From positions 1 to 7,795 of the forward strand of contig JAULZV010000052.1 in the NCBI GenBank assembly GCA_032117135.1: 7,795 nt of DNA, given 5' to 3'. Origin of the DNA: JAULZV01 sp032117135. Its GTDB lineage: Bacteria; Patescibacteriota; Minisyncoccia; Phycocordibacterales; JAACPR01. The notes beneath the pieces are model-generated. The model was not told where the DNA came from and ran no database searches. It was given only the letters and a program-made list of their open reading frames with translations. The translations under genes and the position numbers were made by a program. Below, one piece after another: positions 1 through 6,707 of this stretch (position 1 is its first letter; every line of letters begins with the position of its first letter).

Positions 1-111
1 CATGAGGAAAGCTTATCATGCTTGGCATATAAAGTGCCATATAGAGTCCCCCCGCCCTCCAGAGTATTTTAGCTCATCTGACTTAACGAATGCTCCGGGC
101 GGGGTTCTATT
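1..111. other. Left-edge non-coding stretch with GC-rich inverted repeat
   Basis: No convincing gene lies here. The sequence holds an 8-bp GC-only inverted repeat, CCCCGCCC at 50-57 and GGGCGGGG at 97-104, around a 39-base loop. Neither strand has a T-run after the stem, so it is not an ordinary terminator. Read on the minus strand, a frame stays open to the left edge with candidate ATGs at 40, 28, 19 and 3, and a purine-rich GGAGGG (60-55) sits about 14 bases before the first of them. A minus-strand gene could therefore begin here and run out of the window, with the inverted repeat in its leader. Too little is visible to call a product. Confidence 0.25.
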
Positions 112-143
112 AAGAAAAGGGCCGCGGCATTCGCCGCGACCCT
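112..143 (-). terminator. Rho-independent terminator, minus strand
   Basis: Read on the minus strand, an 11-bp stem (arms 143-133 and 128-118, with one T-G wobble) closes a GAAT loop. It is followed by a T-rich tract, TTTTCTT, at 118-112. This is a standard intrinsic terminator. It lies about 85 bases beyond the terminator of the SIMPL gene, so it is either a second, tandem stop for that transcript or the end of a separate short minus-strand RNA. Confidence 0.7.
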
Positions 144-227
144 GGACGTATCGTCATGATACAAATATGATCCAAACTCCCGGACACGAATTGTAAGGGC
201 TGTCATACTTGATCAAAACATTAACAC

Positions 228-255
228 AAAAAGCACCTGTGCCAAGGTGCTTTTG
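228..255 (-). terminator. Terminator of the SIMPL-domain gene
   Basis: A 10-bp inverted repeat, AAAAGCACCT at 229-238 and AGGTGCTTTT at 245-254, has a six-base loop. On the minus strand the 3' arm runs into TTTTT, about 20 bases after the stop codon of the SIMPL gene. The A-run and T-run on both sides mean it could also work for plus-strand transcripts. Confidence 0.75.
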
Positions 256-273
256 TTTGGATTTGTATGTAGT

Positions 274-1059
274 CTATTTTAATTCATATGTCACACTCAC
301 CCGTGTTGTGTATGAATTCTCCCCCATCGGCAACTCAGGCACTGCAGAAACTTTCATTTCTCGAACAGACATTCCTCCCATATCACCATAGTATGACCCT
401 TGATTTTCTTCATAGAATGAAACAATGTCTCCAAGCTGCACACCAAGATTTTTGGCAAGTACTTGAGCCTTGGCTCGAGCGTCTTCGATAGCATTTTTAC
501 GTGCTTCATCATATAGCACATCTTCGTCATCGATTGTGAAACTTAGTCCTGACACTGAACTAATTCCAAATTGAGTCATTTCGCTCAAAAACTTTCCTGC
601 ATTTTCGGCATCTCGAACCTTTACTCGAACTCCTTGTGATACTTCATATCCTATAATCTCTTGAGATGGCATTGGACAATCAAACATATAACATGGTTGG
701 ATATCTTCATATCGCGGGTTGATGTTGTAGTACTCAGTCTTGATATCTTTTTCATCAACACTATTGTCTTTAAAATATTTGACTGCTTGATTAATCTTTT
801 TGGTTGCATTCTCTTGTGCTTCTTGAGCAGTTGTTCCTCTTTCATTTACTGAAAAAGAGAAAGAAGCAATGTCTGATGTTGCAACTGCTTCACCTTCACC
901 TGTCACCATAATAGTTTTTGATGGAAATATTTCATCTGCTTTTGACCATGAGACTATTTCGCTCACTGTTTTTGAGAGCAAAAACACCGCTAGCAACACA
1001 AGCACCGCAAAAGCAGTCTTGATTGAGCACATTACATACTTATTATTATAATCGATCAT
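274..1059 (-). CDS. SIMPL-domain (DUF541/YggE-like) membrane-anchored protein
   Basis: The product is 261 residues long. A hydrophobic segment at about residues 13-30 follows a short polar N-terminus and fits an uncleaved signal anchor. The rest (about 48-260) is a SIMPL domain: a first strand with the GEGEA motif, VATSDIASFSFSV, a helix rich in Ala/Glu/Lys (about 77-97), the EYYNINPRYE strand, a second helix with DEARKNAIEDARAKA, and a terminal VSVTYEL strand. This is the usual order in YggE-type proteins, which sit in the cell envelope; E. coli YggE is linked to oxidative stress, but the molecular role is not known. Two cysteines, C123 and C128, lie in the predicted outward-facing part and could form a disulfide. 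The gene is monocistronic, with its own promoter and terminator. The ATG at 1059 has no Shine-Dalgarno; M10 is a possible later start. Confidence 0.9.
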   Translation of the reverse strand: MIDYNNKYVMCSIKTAFAVLVLLAVFLLSKTVSEIVSWSKADEIFPSKTIMVTGEGEAVATSDIASFSFSVNERGTTAQEAQENATKKINQAVKYFKDNSVDEKDIKTEYYNINPRYEDIQPCYMFDCPMPSQEIIGYEVSQGVRVKVRDAENAGKFLSEMTQFGISSVSGLSFTIDDEDVLYDEARKNAIEDARAKAQVLAKNLGVQLGDIVSFYEENQGSYYGDMGGMSVREMKVSAVPELPMGENSYTTRVSVTYELK

Positions 1060-1094
1060 ACGTTCTTACATTCTTATATTATTAGTAAGACTCC

Positions 1095-1123
1095 AGTATA
1101 CACCTATATAGTTTACAGAACAA
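1095..1123 (-). promoter_or_regulatory. Predicted sigma70-type promoter of the SIMPL gene
   Basis: On the minus strand, TATACT (1100-1095) is preceded by 17 bases and TTGTTC (1123-1118). The -10 box matches five of six consensus bases; the -35 box is weak and overlaps the edge of the upstream nrdB terminator. Transcription would start about 30 bases before the ATG at 1059. This is from visual matching only. Confidence 0.4.
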
Positions 1124-1147
1124 AAGGCGCCCTTCGGGCGCCTTTTG
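1121..1147 (-). terminator. Terminator of the nrdAB operon
   Basis: A perfect 12-bp inverted repeat (1121-1132 and 1136-1147) with a TTC loop. Both arms have GGCGCC cores with an A-run on one side and a T-run on the other. It lies 45 bases past the nrdB stop codon. It is symmetrical and could act in both directions, but the flanking genes are both on the minus strand. Confidence 0.8.
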
Positions 1148-1191
1148 TACAGACTACAGATATTTCATGTCTTATTATCTACACAAATATT

Positions 1192-2166
1192 CTATGCCTT
1201 ATTGTTTACCTCGTAATTAGTATTTTGTTGTTCAAAGAAGTTTACCAACTCAAGCACATCAGTCGAAGTTGCCATCCATTTTGCTGGACTCGTAACGTTA
1301 AAGTATGCTTCAAACCCAAGTTCTTCGAGTCGACGGTCAGCAACATATTGAACATATTGGTTTACGTACTCTGCGTTAAGCCCCAGAATTCCATTTGGAA
1401 ACAGATCATTATTATATTGGTTTTCGAGTCGTACTCCTTCGATAATAATGTCTCTAATCTCTCGTGCAAAATCCTCAGTTACGAGTTCTGCATTTTCTTC
1501 AAGAATATTGAGGATAAGATTCATCCCAAACTTAAGATGCAAGCTTTCATCTCGAAGCACCCAGTTGATCATCGAACCAAAGTTTCGCATTTTGTTTCGT
1601 TGTCTAAAGGACAAGATCACCATAAATCCTGAATAAAACCAGATTCCTTCAGTTACGATATTGGTTGCAATCAGATTTTTGATAAAATCTTTTTTACCCT
1701 CAGGACTTTCGACGTCCACATTTCGATCTGTCATCTTTGCCGTATAAGAATTAACAAATTCTTCCTTAGCCATCATCGACGGTTGATTGAGATGGATGCC
1801 ATATGTCTCTTCACGATCAAAGTTGAACGTCTCAAGTACATACTCAAACGATGTACAGTGATTCGCCTCTTCAAACATCCATTTTGCCAAAAAGAGATGG
1901 CATTCGGCAGATTTGATGTATGGATAAATCCCGAGTGCAATCGAACGATTTACCATTAGTTCTCCTGGATTAAAGAAAGCCATAATAAATTTGAGTGCAT
2001 GCTGTTCTTCTTCAGTCATCGCCTCATAATCATCACGATCTTCTTTAAGAGGAATCTCATGAGGAAACCATGTATTCGCAACAGCTTGCTCATACAATTC
2101 TCTCGCCCACGGATATTTGCTTGGGTAGATGTTAAAATCTTCTTCTTGTAGTTTTCCTAGTAGCAT
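1192..2166 (-). CDS. nrdB: Ribonucleotide reductase small subunit, predicted subclass Ic (R2c)
   Basis: The product is 324 residues long and is the radical-generating R2 subunit, which works with NrdA to make deoxyribonucleotides. The metal ligands can be read off: E69 (in PGEL), E100 and H103 (EANH), E173 (TEGIWFY), E207 and H210 (RDESLHL). The spacings 31, 3, 66, 34 and 3 equal those of Chlamydia trachomatis R2c (E89, E120, H123, E193, E227, H230). Two signature changes are present: the first ligand is Glu rather than Asp, and the residue four after the first His is F107 rather than the radical Tyr. These define subclass Ic, which uses a Mn(IV)/Fe(III) centre in place of a tyrosyl radical. 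Y318 near the C-terminus is a candidate for the radical-relay tyrosine. The gene starts 26 bases after nrdA with no Shine-Dalgarno and is almost certainly cotranscribed. Subunit identity is very secure; cofactor type is inferred from residues. Confidence 0.96.
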   Translation of the reverse strand: MLLGKLQEEDFNIYPSKYPWARELYEQAVANTWFPHEIPLKEDRDDYEAMTEEEQHALKFIMAFFNPGELMVNRSIALGIYPYIKSAECHLFLAKWMFEEANHCTSFEYVLETFNFDREETYGIHLNQPSMMAKEEFVNSYTAKMTDRNVDVESPEGKKDFIKNLIATNIVTEGIWFYSGFMVILSFRQRNKMRNFGSMINWVLRDESLHLKFGMNLILNILEENAELVTEDFAREIRDIIIEGVRLENQYNNDLFPNGILGLNAEYVNQYVQYVADRRLEELGFEAYFNVTSPAKWMATSTDVLELVNFFEQQNTNYEVNNKA

Positions 2167-2192
2167 GTTTTTTGAATGTTATATATTAATGA

Positions 2193-4778
2193 TTACTGAC
2201 AACTATCGCACTGCGCTCGTTCTGCTGGATCAACCGGGCAGACGAACGGAGCTTTGGTATCTTTTGGTGAATTTTGAGGAATTTGAACAGGTGCTTGAGC
2301 TACGACTTTGGTAGGTTCGGCAACCTTCATTGGACTCTCGACACTTGGCATTGATGCGAGATCGTCTCGTTTTCGATCTTCTACCATCTTAGCTTTGAGT
2401 GCACCGAATCCAACTTTTCCAGTTGAAACTGCTTTGTTTACAGACACAGTACTTTGTTCGGCGGTGTGTCGTGGCTTCATGTGGAGATAGTATGTCGTCT
2501 TTACTCCCTTCTCCCATGCAGTTGAATAAATTTTCATAATTTCATCATTGTCTCGAGTATCAAGATACATGTTTCGAGAGAGTGCTTGGTCTACCCATTT
2601 TTGAGCTCGAGCCGCTACTTCAACATACGCATATGGTGAGGTGGTAAATGAAGTTTTATAAATTGCTTTAACGTCATCAGGAATTTCTGCAATATCTGCA
2701 ATGTCCCCTTGATACTGCACAATTCTTCCTTTTACCTTTTCCCACAAGTTACGCTTCTTAAGTTCGTTTACCAAGTTAGTGTTGAGATCAAGATATTTTC
2801 CAGAGATTTTGTTTCGAGAAAAAACTTGTGCGAACCGAGCGTCAATTCCAGGAGTAGTATTAGCCACAAGTCCAATGTTGGCATTAGGAGCAACAGCCAT
2901 AAGTGTAGCGTTTCGCATTCCTTTTTTAACTTTCTCACGTAGCACATCCCAATCAAGTCCTTTATGTTTACTTTCTTTATCTACAGTCAATTCAATTCCT
3001 CGCTCTTTTTCAAGTACAGCCATCGAGTCGTATGGAACCATCCCCTTTGACCACCCTGACCCTTCAAAGTTTTTGTATGAACCTTTTTCTTGTGCAAGAA
3101 CAGTAGATTCGTCGATTGCCATATAACTGATGAATTCGAATATTTTGTCTGTAAAATCATAGGCCTCTTCCGAATCGTATGACCAGCCCATTTTTTCTAC
3201 TGCATCAGCAAACCCCATAACTCCAAGTCCTACCGCACGATTTTCTTTATCTGACTTTTCGGCTTCGGGGATAGGAAGTACGTTAATGTCCACCAGGTTA
3301 TCAAGATGTCTCACCATGACCCGTACAGTGTCTTCAAGTTTTTGCCACAAGATTTCTTTTTTGTCGGCATCTACATGCTTTGCAAGGTTAAGTGATGCAA
3401 GGTTACACACAGCAATATTTTCTTTATCTTGAGGAAGACAGATCTCGGTACACAAGTTGGACATATGAATTGTTCCAGTGTTGTTGTTGAGTGCACGATT
3501 ATTGATCGTGTCTTTCCAGGTAAGCCATGGGTGTGAGGTTCCTTGAAGTTGTGAAAGAATTTGTCTGTATTGTTCTCGCGCCTTAACTTTTTTGTACATT
3601 CTCATTTCCCCCTTGTCTGCTCGATCACAGTATTCTTGATATCTCTTAGAAAATGCATTCCCGTATAATTCATTTAAGTCTGAAGTCTCTTTAGGATCAA
3701 ACATGTACCAATCAGCATTGACCTTAACTCGTTTCATAAACTCATCAGAGATAAATACAGCAGTATCAGCTGTTCTCATTCGTAGATGATCATCTCCTGA
3801 GTTTTGACGCCATTCCATGTAATCAGGAAAATCGATGTGCCAATTTTCCATGTAGAAACAAAGTGCTCCTTTCTTTTTTCCTCCTCGTTGAATTGCTCGA
3901 ATCGCAACATCAATAATTTTGGCAAACGGAGTTGGACCTGATGAGACTGTGTTTGAAGAAGCAAGAGGTGATCCACTGGCTCGGAGTTTGGTAAGCGAAA
4001 GTCCAATTCCTCCTGATGACTTTGAAAGCATCATGACATCCCCTACTGTCTTTGCAATGTGCTCCATGTCGTCATGCATCTCCATCAAAAAACAATTAGA
4101 GAGAGCAGGCTTTGGAACTCCTGCGTTGAGATTGGCCGAACCTCCGGCAAGATATTCGAGTCTAGACATCTTGTTGTAAAATCTTTTAGCCGCTGCTGTT
4201 GGATCAACTTCGTTGTATGACATTCCCATTGCAACTCGCATAAAGAAAAATTGAGGTGTCTCTGCTGCCATTTGATTTGTGTCTTTGAGTGCATATCGGT
4301 GAAGTAATCCAGAGAGTCCTGTGTAGGCAAACAGATTGTCTCGAGTAACATCTAGAGTTTTGGCGAGTTCGGTCAAATCAAATCGCTCCTGCATTCTTTT
4401 ATCAAAGAGTCCTTTCTCTACCCACGAGTTCACATGTTCTGCAAATTTTGCAACGTGTAATTTTTGAGGGGCTTCTAGATCATCCTTATCATAGTCACCA
4501 AGTACTTGTGCGTAGTTCATTTTGAGCATCAAGCGAGTAGCGACTGTGTCGTAATCAGGATCATCTTGCACGTTTTGAAGAGCAGTATTGATTGTTGCTT
4601 CATCCATCTCACGTTCAGAGATTCCATCATAAATAGTGACCTGAGTCTCAGTCGCAATCTGTGTCACCATTTGTATTTTTTCAGAAAATCCTTCACATGC
4701 CCGTTCAAGTGACCTGTTGATTCTGTTTGCATCAAATGGAACTTTTGTTCCATCTCGTTTTGTAACAAAAATATTCAT
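2193..4778 (-). CDS. nrdA: Class I ribonucleotide reductase large (catalytic) subunit
   Basis: The product is 861 residues from the ATG at 4778 and reduces ribonucleoside diphosphates. An N-terminal ATP cone (about 1-95, beginning IFVTKRDG) suggests dATP feedback control. Active-site residues by family position: C229 (SNCF) and C458 (AVCNL) as the redox pair, N441/C443/E445 in NLCTEICLP with C443 the thiyl-radical site, and Y763-Y764 (TTYYLHM) for radical transfer. The tail ends CDSC-Q (C857, C860), the pair that re-reduces the active site. It is preceded by a Pro/Ala/Lys/Val-rich linker (about 808-845) and an extra Cys, C847. A longer start at 4820 would add 14 residues but lies only three bases after a TATAAT box, so it would not be in the transcript; MNIFVTKRDG is also the family-like beginning. 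No Shine-Dalgarno is visible. It forms an operon with nrdB. Confidence 0.97.
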   Translation of the reverse strand: MNIFVTKRDGTKVPFDANRINRSLERACEGFSEKIQMVTQIATETQVTIYDGISEREMDEATINTALQNVQDDPDYDTVATRLMLKMNYAQVLGDYDKDDLEAPQKLHVAKFAEHVNSWVEKGLFDKRMQERFDLTELAKTLDVTRDNLFAYTGLSGLLHRYALKDTNQMAAETPQFFFMRVAMGMSYNEVDPTAAAKRFYNKMSRLEYLAGGSANLNAGVPKPALSNCFLMEMHDDMEHIAKTVGDVMMLSKSSGGIGLSLTKLRASGSPLASSNTVSSGPTPFAKIIDVAIRAIQRGGKKKGALCFYMENWHIDFPDYMEWRQNSGDDHLRMRTADTAVFISDEFMKRVKVNADWYMFDPKETSDLNELYGNAFSKRYQEYCDRADKGEMRMYKKVKAREQYRQILSQLQGTSHPWLTWKDTINNRALNNNTGTIHMSNLCTEICLPQDKENIAVCNLASLNLAKHVDADKKEILWQKLEDTVRVMVRHLDNLVDINVLPIPEAEKSDKENRAVGLGVMGFADAVEKMGWSYDSEEAYDFTDKIFEFISYMAIDESTVLAQEKGSYKNFEGSGWSKGMVPYDSMAVLEKERGIELTVDKESKHKGLDWDVLREKVKKGMRNATLMAVAPNANIGLVANTTPGIDARFAQVFSRNKISGKYLDLNTNLVNELKKRNLWEKVKGRIVQYQGDIADIAEIPDDVKAIYKTSFTTSPYAYVEVAARAQKWVDQALSRNMYLDTRDNDEIMKIYSTAWEKGVKTTYYLHMKPRHTAEQSTVSVNKAVSTGKVGFGALKAKMVEDRKRDDLASMPSVESPMKVAEPTKVVAQAPVQIPQNSPKDTKAPFVCPVDPAERAQCDSCQ

Positions 4779-4823
4779 AATCTGTTTGCCAATTACATTT
4801 TTAATAAAACCTAAGTACATGAA

Positions 4824-4829
4824 ATTATA
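4824..4829 (-). promoter_or_regulatory. Predicted -10 box of the nrdAB promoter
   Basis: A perfect TATAAT reads on the minus strand at 4829-4824. No good -35 is seen at 17 bases (weak TTAAAT-like bases only). It would start the transcript near 4817, giving a leader of about 40 bases before the ATG at 4778. It also argues against the upstream ATG at 4820. No NrdR-box palindrome was found next to it. Confidence 0.45.
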
Positions 4830-4863
4830 CTCTTTCTTTACCCAAAATTTAACCTTTCTTGAG

Positions 4864-5031
4864 CCCCACCATAGAATGGACTAGGGTGTAAAGTTTGAGG
4901 CGCCCTAGAGCTCACGGTATCAAGTTTTTTCGTTGGGTGTTTTTTGAAGAATGTAATCCAATACGGTTTACCTGTCTGTGAAAAACTCAAATACGCAGTC
5001 CATCTGGGGAAAACTCACCCTTGCTGTGGGG
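4864..5031. ncRNA. Candidate rod-shaped structured RNA between nrdA and rpmJ
   Basis: The divergent intergenic region contains complementary segments that nest in order: CCCCAC 4864-4869 with GTGGGG 5026-5031; ATGGACT 4876-4882 with AGTCCAT 4997-5003; TTTGAG 4894-4899 with CTCAAA 4986-4991; TCACGG 4912-4917 with CTGTGA 4976-4981 (one G-T); TTGGGT 4933-4938 with ATCCAA 4956-4961 (one G-T). Together they give an elongated hairpin with internal loops, about 168 bases long, comparable in size and shape to 6S RNA. A competing local hairpin, CTAGGG 4881-4886 with CCCTAG 4903-4908, also exists. Strand, ends and function are unknown; no terminator follows on either side, so it could be a leader of rpmJ. 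It is found by eye and could arise by chance. Confidence 0.28.
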
Positions 5032-5035
5032 ACGA

Positions 5036-5064
5036 TTTACAATTGGACACATATATGTTAGAAA
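5036..5064 (+). promoter_or_regulatory. Possible rpmJ promoter
   Basis: TTTACA (5036-5041) is followed after 17 bases by TAGAAA (5059-5064), matching five and four of six consensus bases. Transcription would begin around 5071, almost at the ATG (5074), so the mRNA would be nearly leaderless; no Shine-Dalgarno precedes the ATG. A 10-bp palindrome, ACATATATGT (5049-5058), lies between the two boxes and could be an operator or chance AT-rich symmetry. Confidence 0.3.
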
Positions 5065-5073
5065 TATAAGACT

Positions 5074-5190
5074 ATGAAAGTAAAATCATCAATTAAAAAG
5101 GAAAAGGCCGGAGACCAGATCGTACGACGACGAGGCAAGCTCTACCGAATTAACAAAAAGGATCCACGACGAAAAGCGCGACAAGGATAG
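5074..5190 (+). CDS. rpmJ: 50S ribosomal protein bL36, zinc-less form
   Basis: A 38-residue, strongly basic protein. The start (MKVKSSIKK), the central IVRRRGKLYRI, and the end (NKKDPRRKARQG) match the bL36 family along its whole length. bL36 is a small protein of the large ribosomal subunit that binds 23S rRNA. The usual zinc-binding CxxC...C...H residues are absent: there is no cysteine or histidine at all, so this is a C-minus paralogue type. All seven arginines use CGA. It stands alone, not in the spc ribosomal operon or beside infA, and is transcribed away from nrdA and towards the DUF2914 gene. Length is normal for the family. Confidence 0.93.
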   Translation: MKVKSSIKKEKAGDQIVRRRGKLYRINKKDPRRKARQG

Positions 5191-5215
5191 TTCTCGATCA
5201 GAGATTACAGTAATG

Positions 5216-5250
5216 AAAAAGGGCGGCACCTATCGGTGCCGCCCTTTTTG
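5216..5250 (+). terminator. Bidirectional terminator shared by rpmJ and the DUF2914 gene
   Basis: A perfect 10-bp GC-rich stem, GGGCGGCACC 5221-5230 and GGTGCCGCCC 5235-5244, has a TATC loop. TTTTT follows at 5245-5249, and AAAAA precedes it at 5216-5220, which supplies a T-run on the minus strand. It lies 30 bases after the rpmJ stop and 15 bases beyond the stop of the convergent minus-strand gene, so it serves both. Confidence 0.9.
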
Positions 5251-5258
5251 TATTAGAT

Positions 5259-6290
5259 CTACCTCACCACAAAACTCTCTCCTCCCAACACTTGTCCTCG
5301 ACCCGTTTTCACAAGGACACGCCACTCGCCAGGAGTAACTTTTTGACTGACACTATATCCCCTGTATCCCGAATCACTCCCTCCATAAATTGGAAATCGT
5401 ACAGATGATACGACGACCCACTTGTCACTCGCATTCTTTTTTTGCCATTCATGAACGATGTCTTGTGTGAATCGAACAGGAGCAAAGACTGAAGAAAAAA
5501 AGTATACCGGTTGACCAGGTGCGACAGTGTACTCAGGCTTGAGATACCTAAACGAAAATCTGTCTTGAAAATTTGAGAAGTCATATCCAGTTGTTGTTCG
5601 TGTTACCTGTCGATACACACCACTTTCTCGTAACGCAAGTGGGATGGGCGGTATTACGTTTGTAAAATAAAATACATTCATCAACACAAAAATACTTGCA
5701 ATAACTGCGGCGATTTTTTTCTCCTTTTTTTTGAAAAGATACGGTACGATTTTTTTGAATACAAAAAGATATCCACCAATGATGACGACACTTGCTACTC
5801 CACTCAAAACAAACATCCACTCTCCCATTGATCGCGTCATCAACGGAATAACTACAATCATATAGGTGAAGAGAAGTAAATAGAGTGTACCAAGTTGAAC
5901 CAAAAATTGAGAGAAATGTTTTTTAAAATATTCGGTCGCAATCATGCCACCAAACAACACAATAAGAAACGGCCAGCTCGCAAAGAAAGATGCACTTTTG
6001 ATATAGAAGACGGTCAACGCACTAAAGAGTCCTCCAAAAATAAATTGAATAGCGAGAAACAAAATTGACTCGAACTCAAGCATGCGCACACTTCGCTGAG
6101 GAACCGTCTGGAGTTTGTGGAGCAAGATGATACCTCCAAGTAGAAGCATAAAATAAAGCGATAGGAGAAGATTTTCGATCAACAGATCTGCTCTTCGAAG
6201 TGTAAACGAATCAATAATGAACCCTCCGAGCAATGCAATCGGAGTGAGCCATTTTTCGTATCTTGAAAAAAATATTCGAATTGTTTTCAT
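5259..6290 (-). CDS. Multi-spanning membrane protein with C-terminal DUF2914-like domain
   Basis: The product has 343 residues. About seven hydrophobic helices are visible (roughly 15-31, 38-58, 75-97, 101-120, 129-151, 157-178 and 193-213), with Lys-rich loops such as KKKEKK after the sixth. The remainder (about 220-343) is a soluble beta-rich domain: the PGQPVYFFSSVFAP strand, HEWQKKN with a Trp, a SSVRFP-GGSDSGYRGYS stretch, and TPGEWRVLVKTGRGQVLGGESF near the end. This pattern fits the DUF2914 family, found at the C-terminus of bacterial membrane proteins with unknown function. The domain probably faces the outside. The ATG at 6290 lacks a Shine-Dalgarno. It lies downstream of the RRM gene in the same direction but a strong terminator separates them; TACAAT (6304-6299) just before the ATG may be its -10. 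The family name is from memory of the motif. Confidence 0.8.
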   Translation of the reverse strand: MKTIRIFFSRYEKWLTPIALLGGFIIDSFTLRRADLLIENLLLSLYFMLLLGGIILLHKLQTVPQRSVRMLEFESILFLAIQFIFGGLFSALTVFYIKSASFFASWPFLIVLFGGMIATEYFKKHFSQFLVQLGTLYLLLFTYMIVVIPLMTRSMGEWMFVLSGVASVVIIGGYLFVFKKIVPYLFKKKEKKIAAVIASIFVLMNVFYFTNVIPPIPLALRESGVYRQVTRTTTGYDFSNFQDRFSFRYLKPEYTVAPGQPVYFFSSVFAPVRFTQDIVHEWQKKNASDKWVVVSSVRFPIYGGSDSGYRGYSVSQKVTPGEWRVLVKTGRGQVLGGESFVVR

Positions 6291-6323
6291 AAGTATATTG
6301 TAATAGATATATCGTATCAGATT

Positions 6324-6366
6324 CTAAAACAAAAGCCGCGGCCATAGGCCGCGGCTTTTGTTTTAG
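6324..6366 (-). terminator. Strong terminator of the RRM gene
   Basis: A perfect 20-bp inverted repeat (6324-6343 and 6347-6366) has a loop of only ATA. The core is GCCGCGGCC, flanked by CAAAA and TTTTG and an outer TTTTAG, so it is symmetrical and probably works in both directions. It lies 11 bases past the RRM stop codon and about 34 bases before the start of the next co-directional gene, so it insulates the two. Confidence 0.85.
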
Positions 6367-6377
6367 AAACAGTGGTA

Positions 6378-6692
6378 TTACCAGCTGTTTCGGTCTCGTC
6401 GCTCTCCACCTCGGCTTGAACCACCTGTTGAAGGTCGTCGTTCCTCGGCTCGGGCAATGTTCACGATAAGCTCTCGTCCATCAAGCTCCTTACCGTTCCA
6501 CATGTCGACAGCTGCCTGTGCTTGTTCTTCCGTCTCGAATTCTACGAATCCAAAGCCTTTTGATCGGCCTGTTTCTCGTTCTTTGATAATTCGAGCTGAA
6601 ACAACTTTTCCTGCCTGAGAAAATGCTTCCTGTAGGGCTTCTTCAGAGGTTGCGTAAGCAATTCCTCCGATAAATAATCTTTTTTCGTTCAT
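6378..6692 (-). CDS. RRM-family single-domain RNA-binding protein
   Basis: The product has 104 residues. One RNA recognition motif fills residues 4-83: RNP2 is LFIGGI (6-11), RNP1 is KGFGFVEF (45-52), with the aromatic residues at F7, F47 and F49 that stack on RNA bases. The tail (about 84-104) is rich in Arg, Gly and Ser with a short RGG element, like the Gly-rich tails of cyanobacterial Rbp and other bacterial RRM proteins, often cold-inducible. It probably binds single-stranded RNA or chaperones it in the cytoplasm. Every arginine in the C-terminal third is CGA. The ATG at 6692 has no Shine-Dalgarno. A possible promoter at 6813-6841 would give a leader of roughly 110 bases that carries a 16-bp palindrome, hinting at regulation through the leader; this is inference. 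Confidence 0.93.
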   Translation of the reverse strand: MNEKRLFIGGIAYATSEEALQEAFSQAGKVVSARIIKERETGRSKGFGFVEFETEEQAQAAVDMWNGKELDGRELIVNIARAEERRPSTGGSSRGGERRDRNSW

Positions 6693-6707
6693 CGTACTTT
6701 GTTTATG

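Noticed and set aside
2..196. A 64-codon plus-strand frame at the left edge
   Set aside because: It runs through the GC-rich inverted repeat and the minus-strand terminator, has no promoter or start signal, and its composition resembles no protein family.
1225..1632. Long plus-strand frames inside nrdB, nrdA and other minus-strand genes
   Set aside because: They lie antisense to strongly supported family members and carry no recognisable domains.
4779..4820. Longer nrdA start at 4820 (14 extra residues)
   Set aside because: Only three bases separate it from a perfect TATAAT, so the transcript would begin at or after it; the family-like N-terminus begins at 4778.
4861..4872. GCCCCACCA looks like a tRNA or tmRNA 3' end
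   Set aside because: No T-arm with TTCRA precedes it and no matching 5' acceptor strand or anticodon arm is found.
5049..5058. ACATATATGT as an NrdR box for nrdAB
   Set aside because: It does not align with the NrdR consensus beyond the ACAC start, and lies over 200 bases from the nrdA promoter, inside the rpmJ promoter region.
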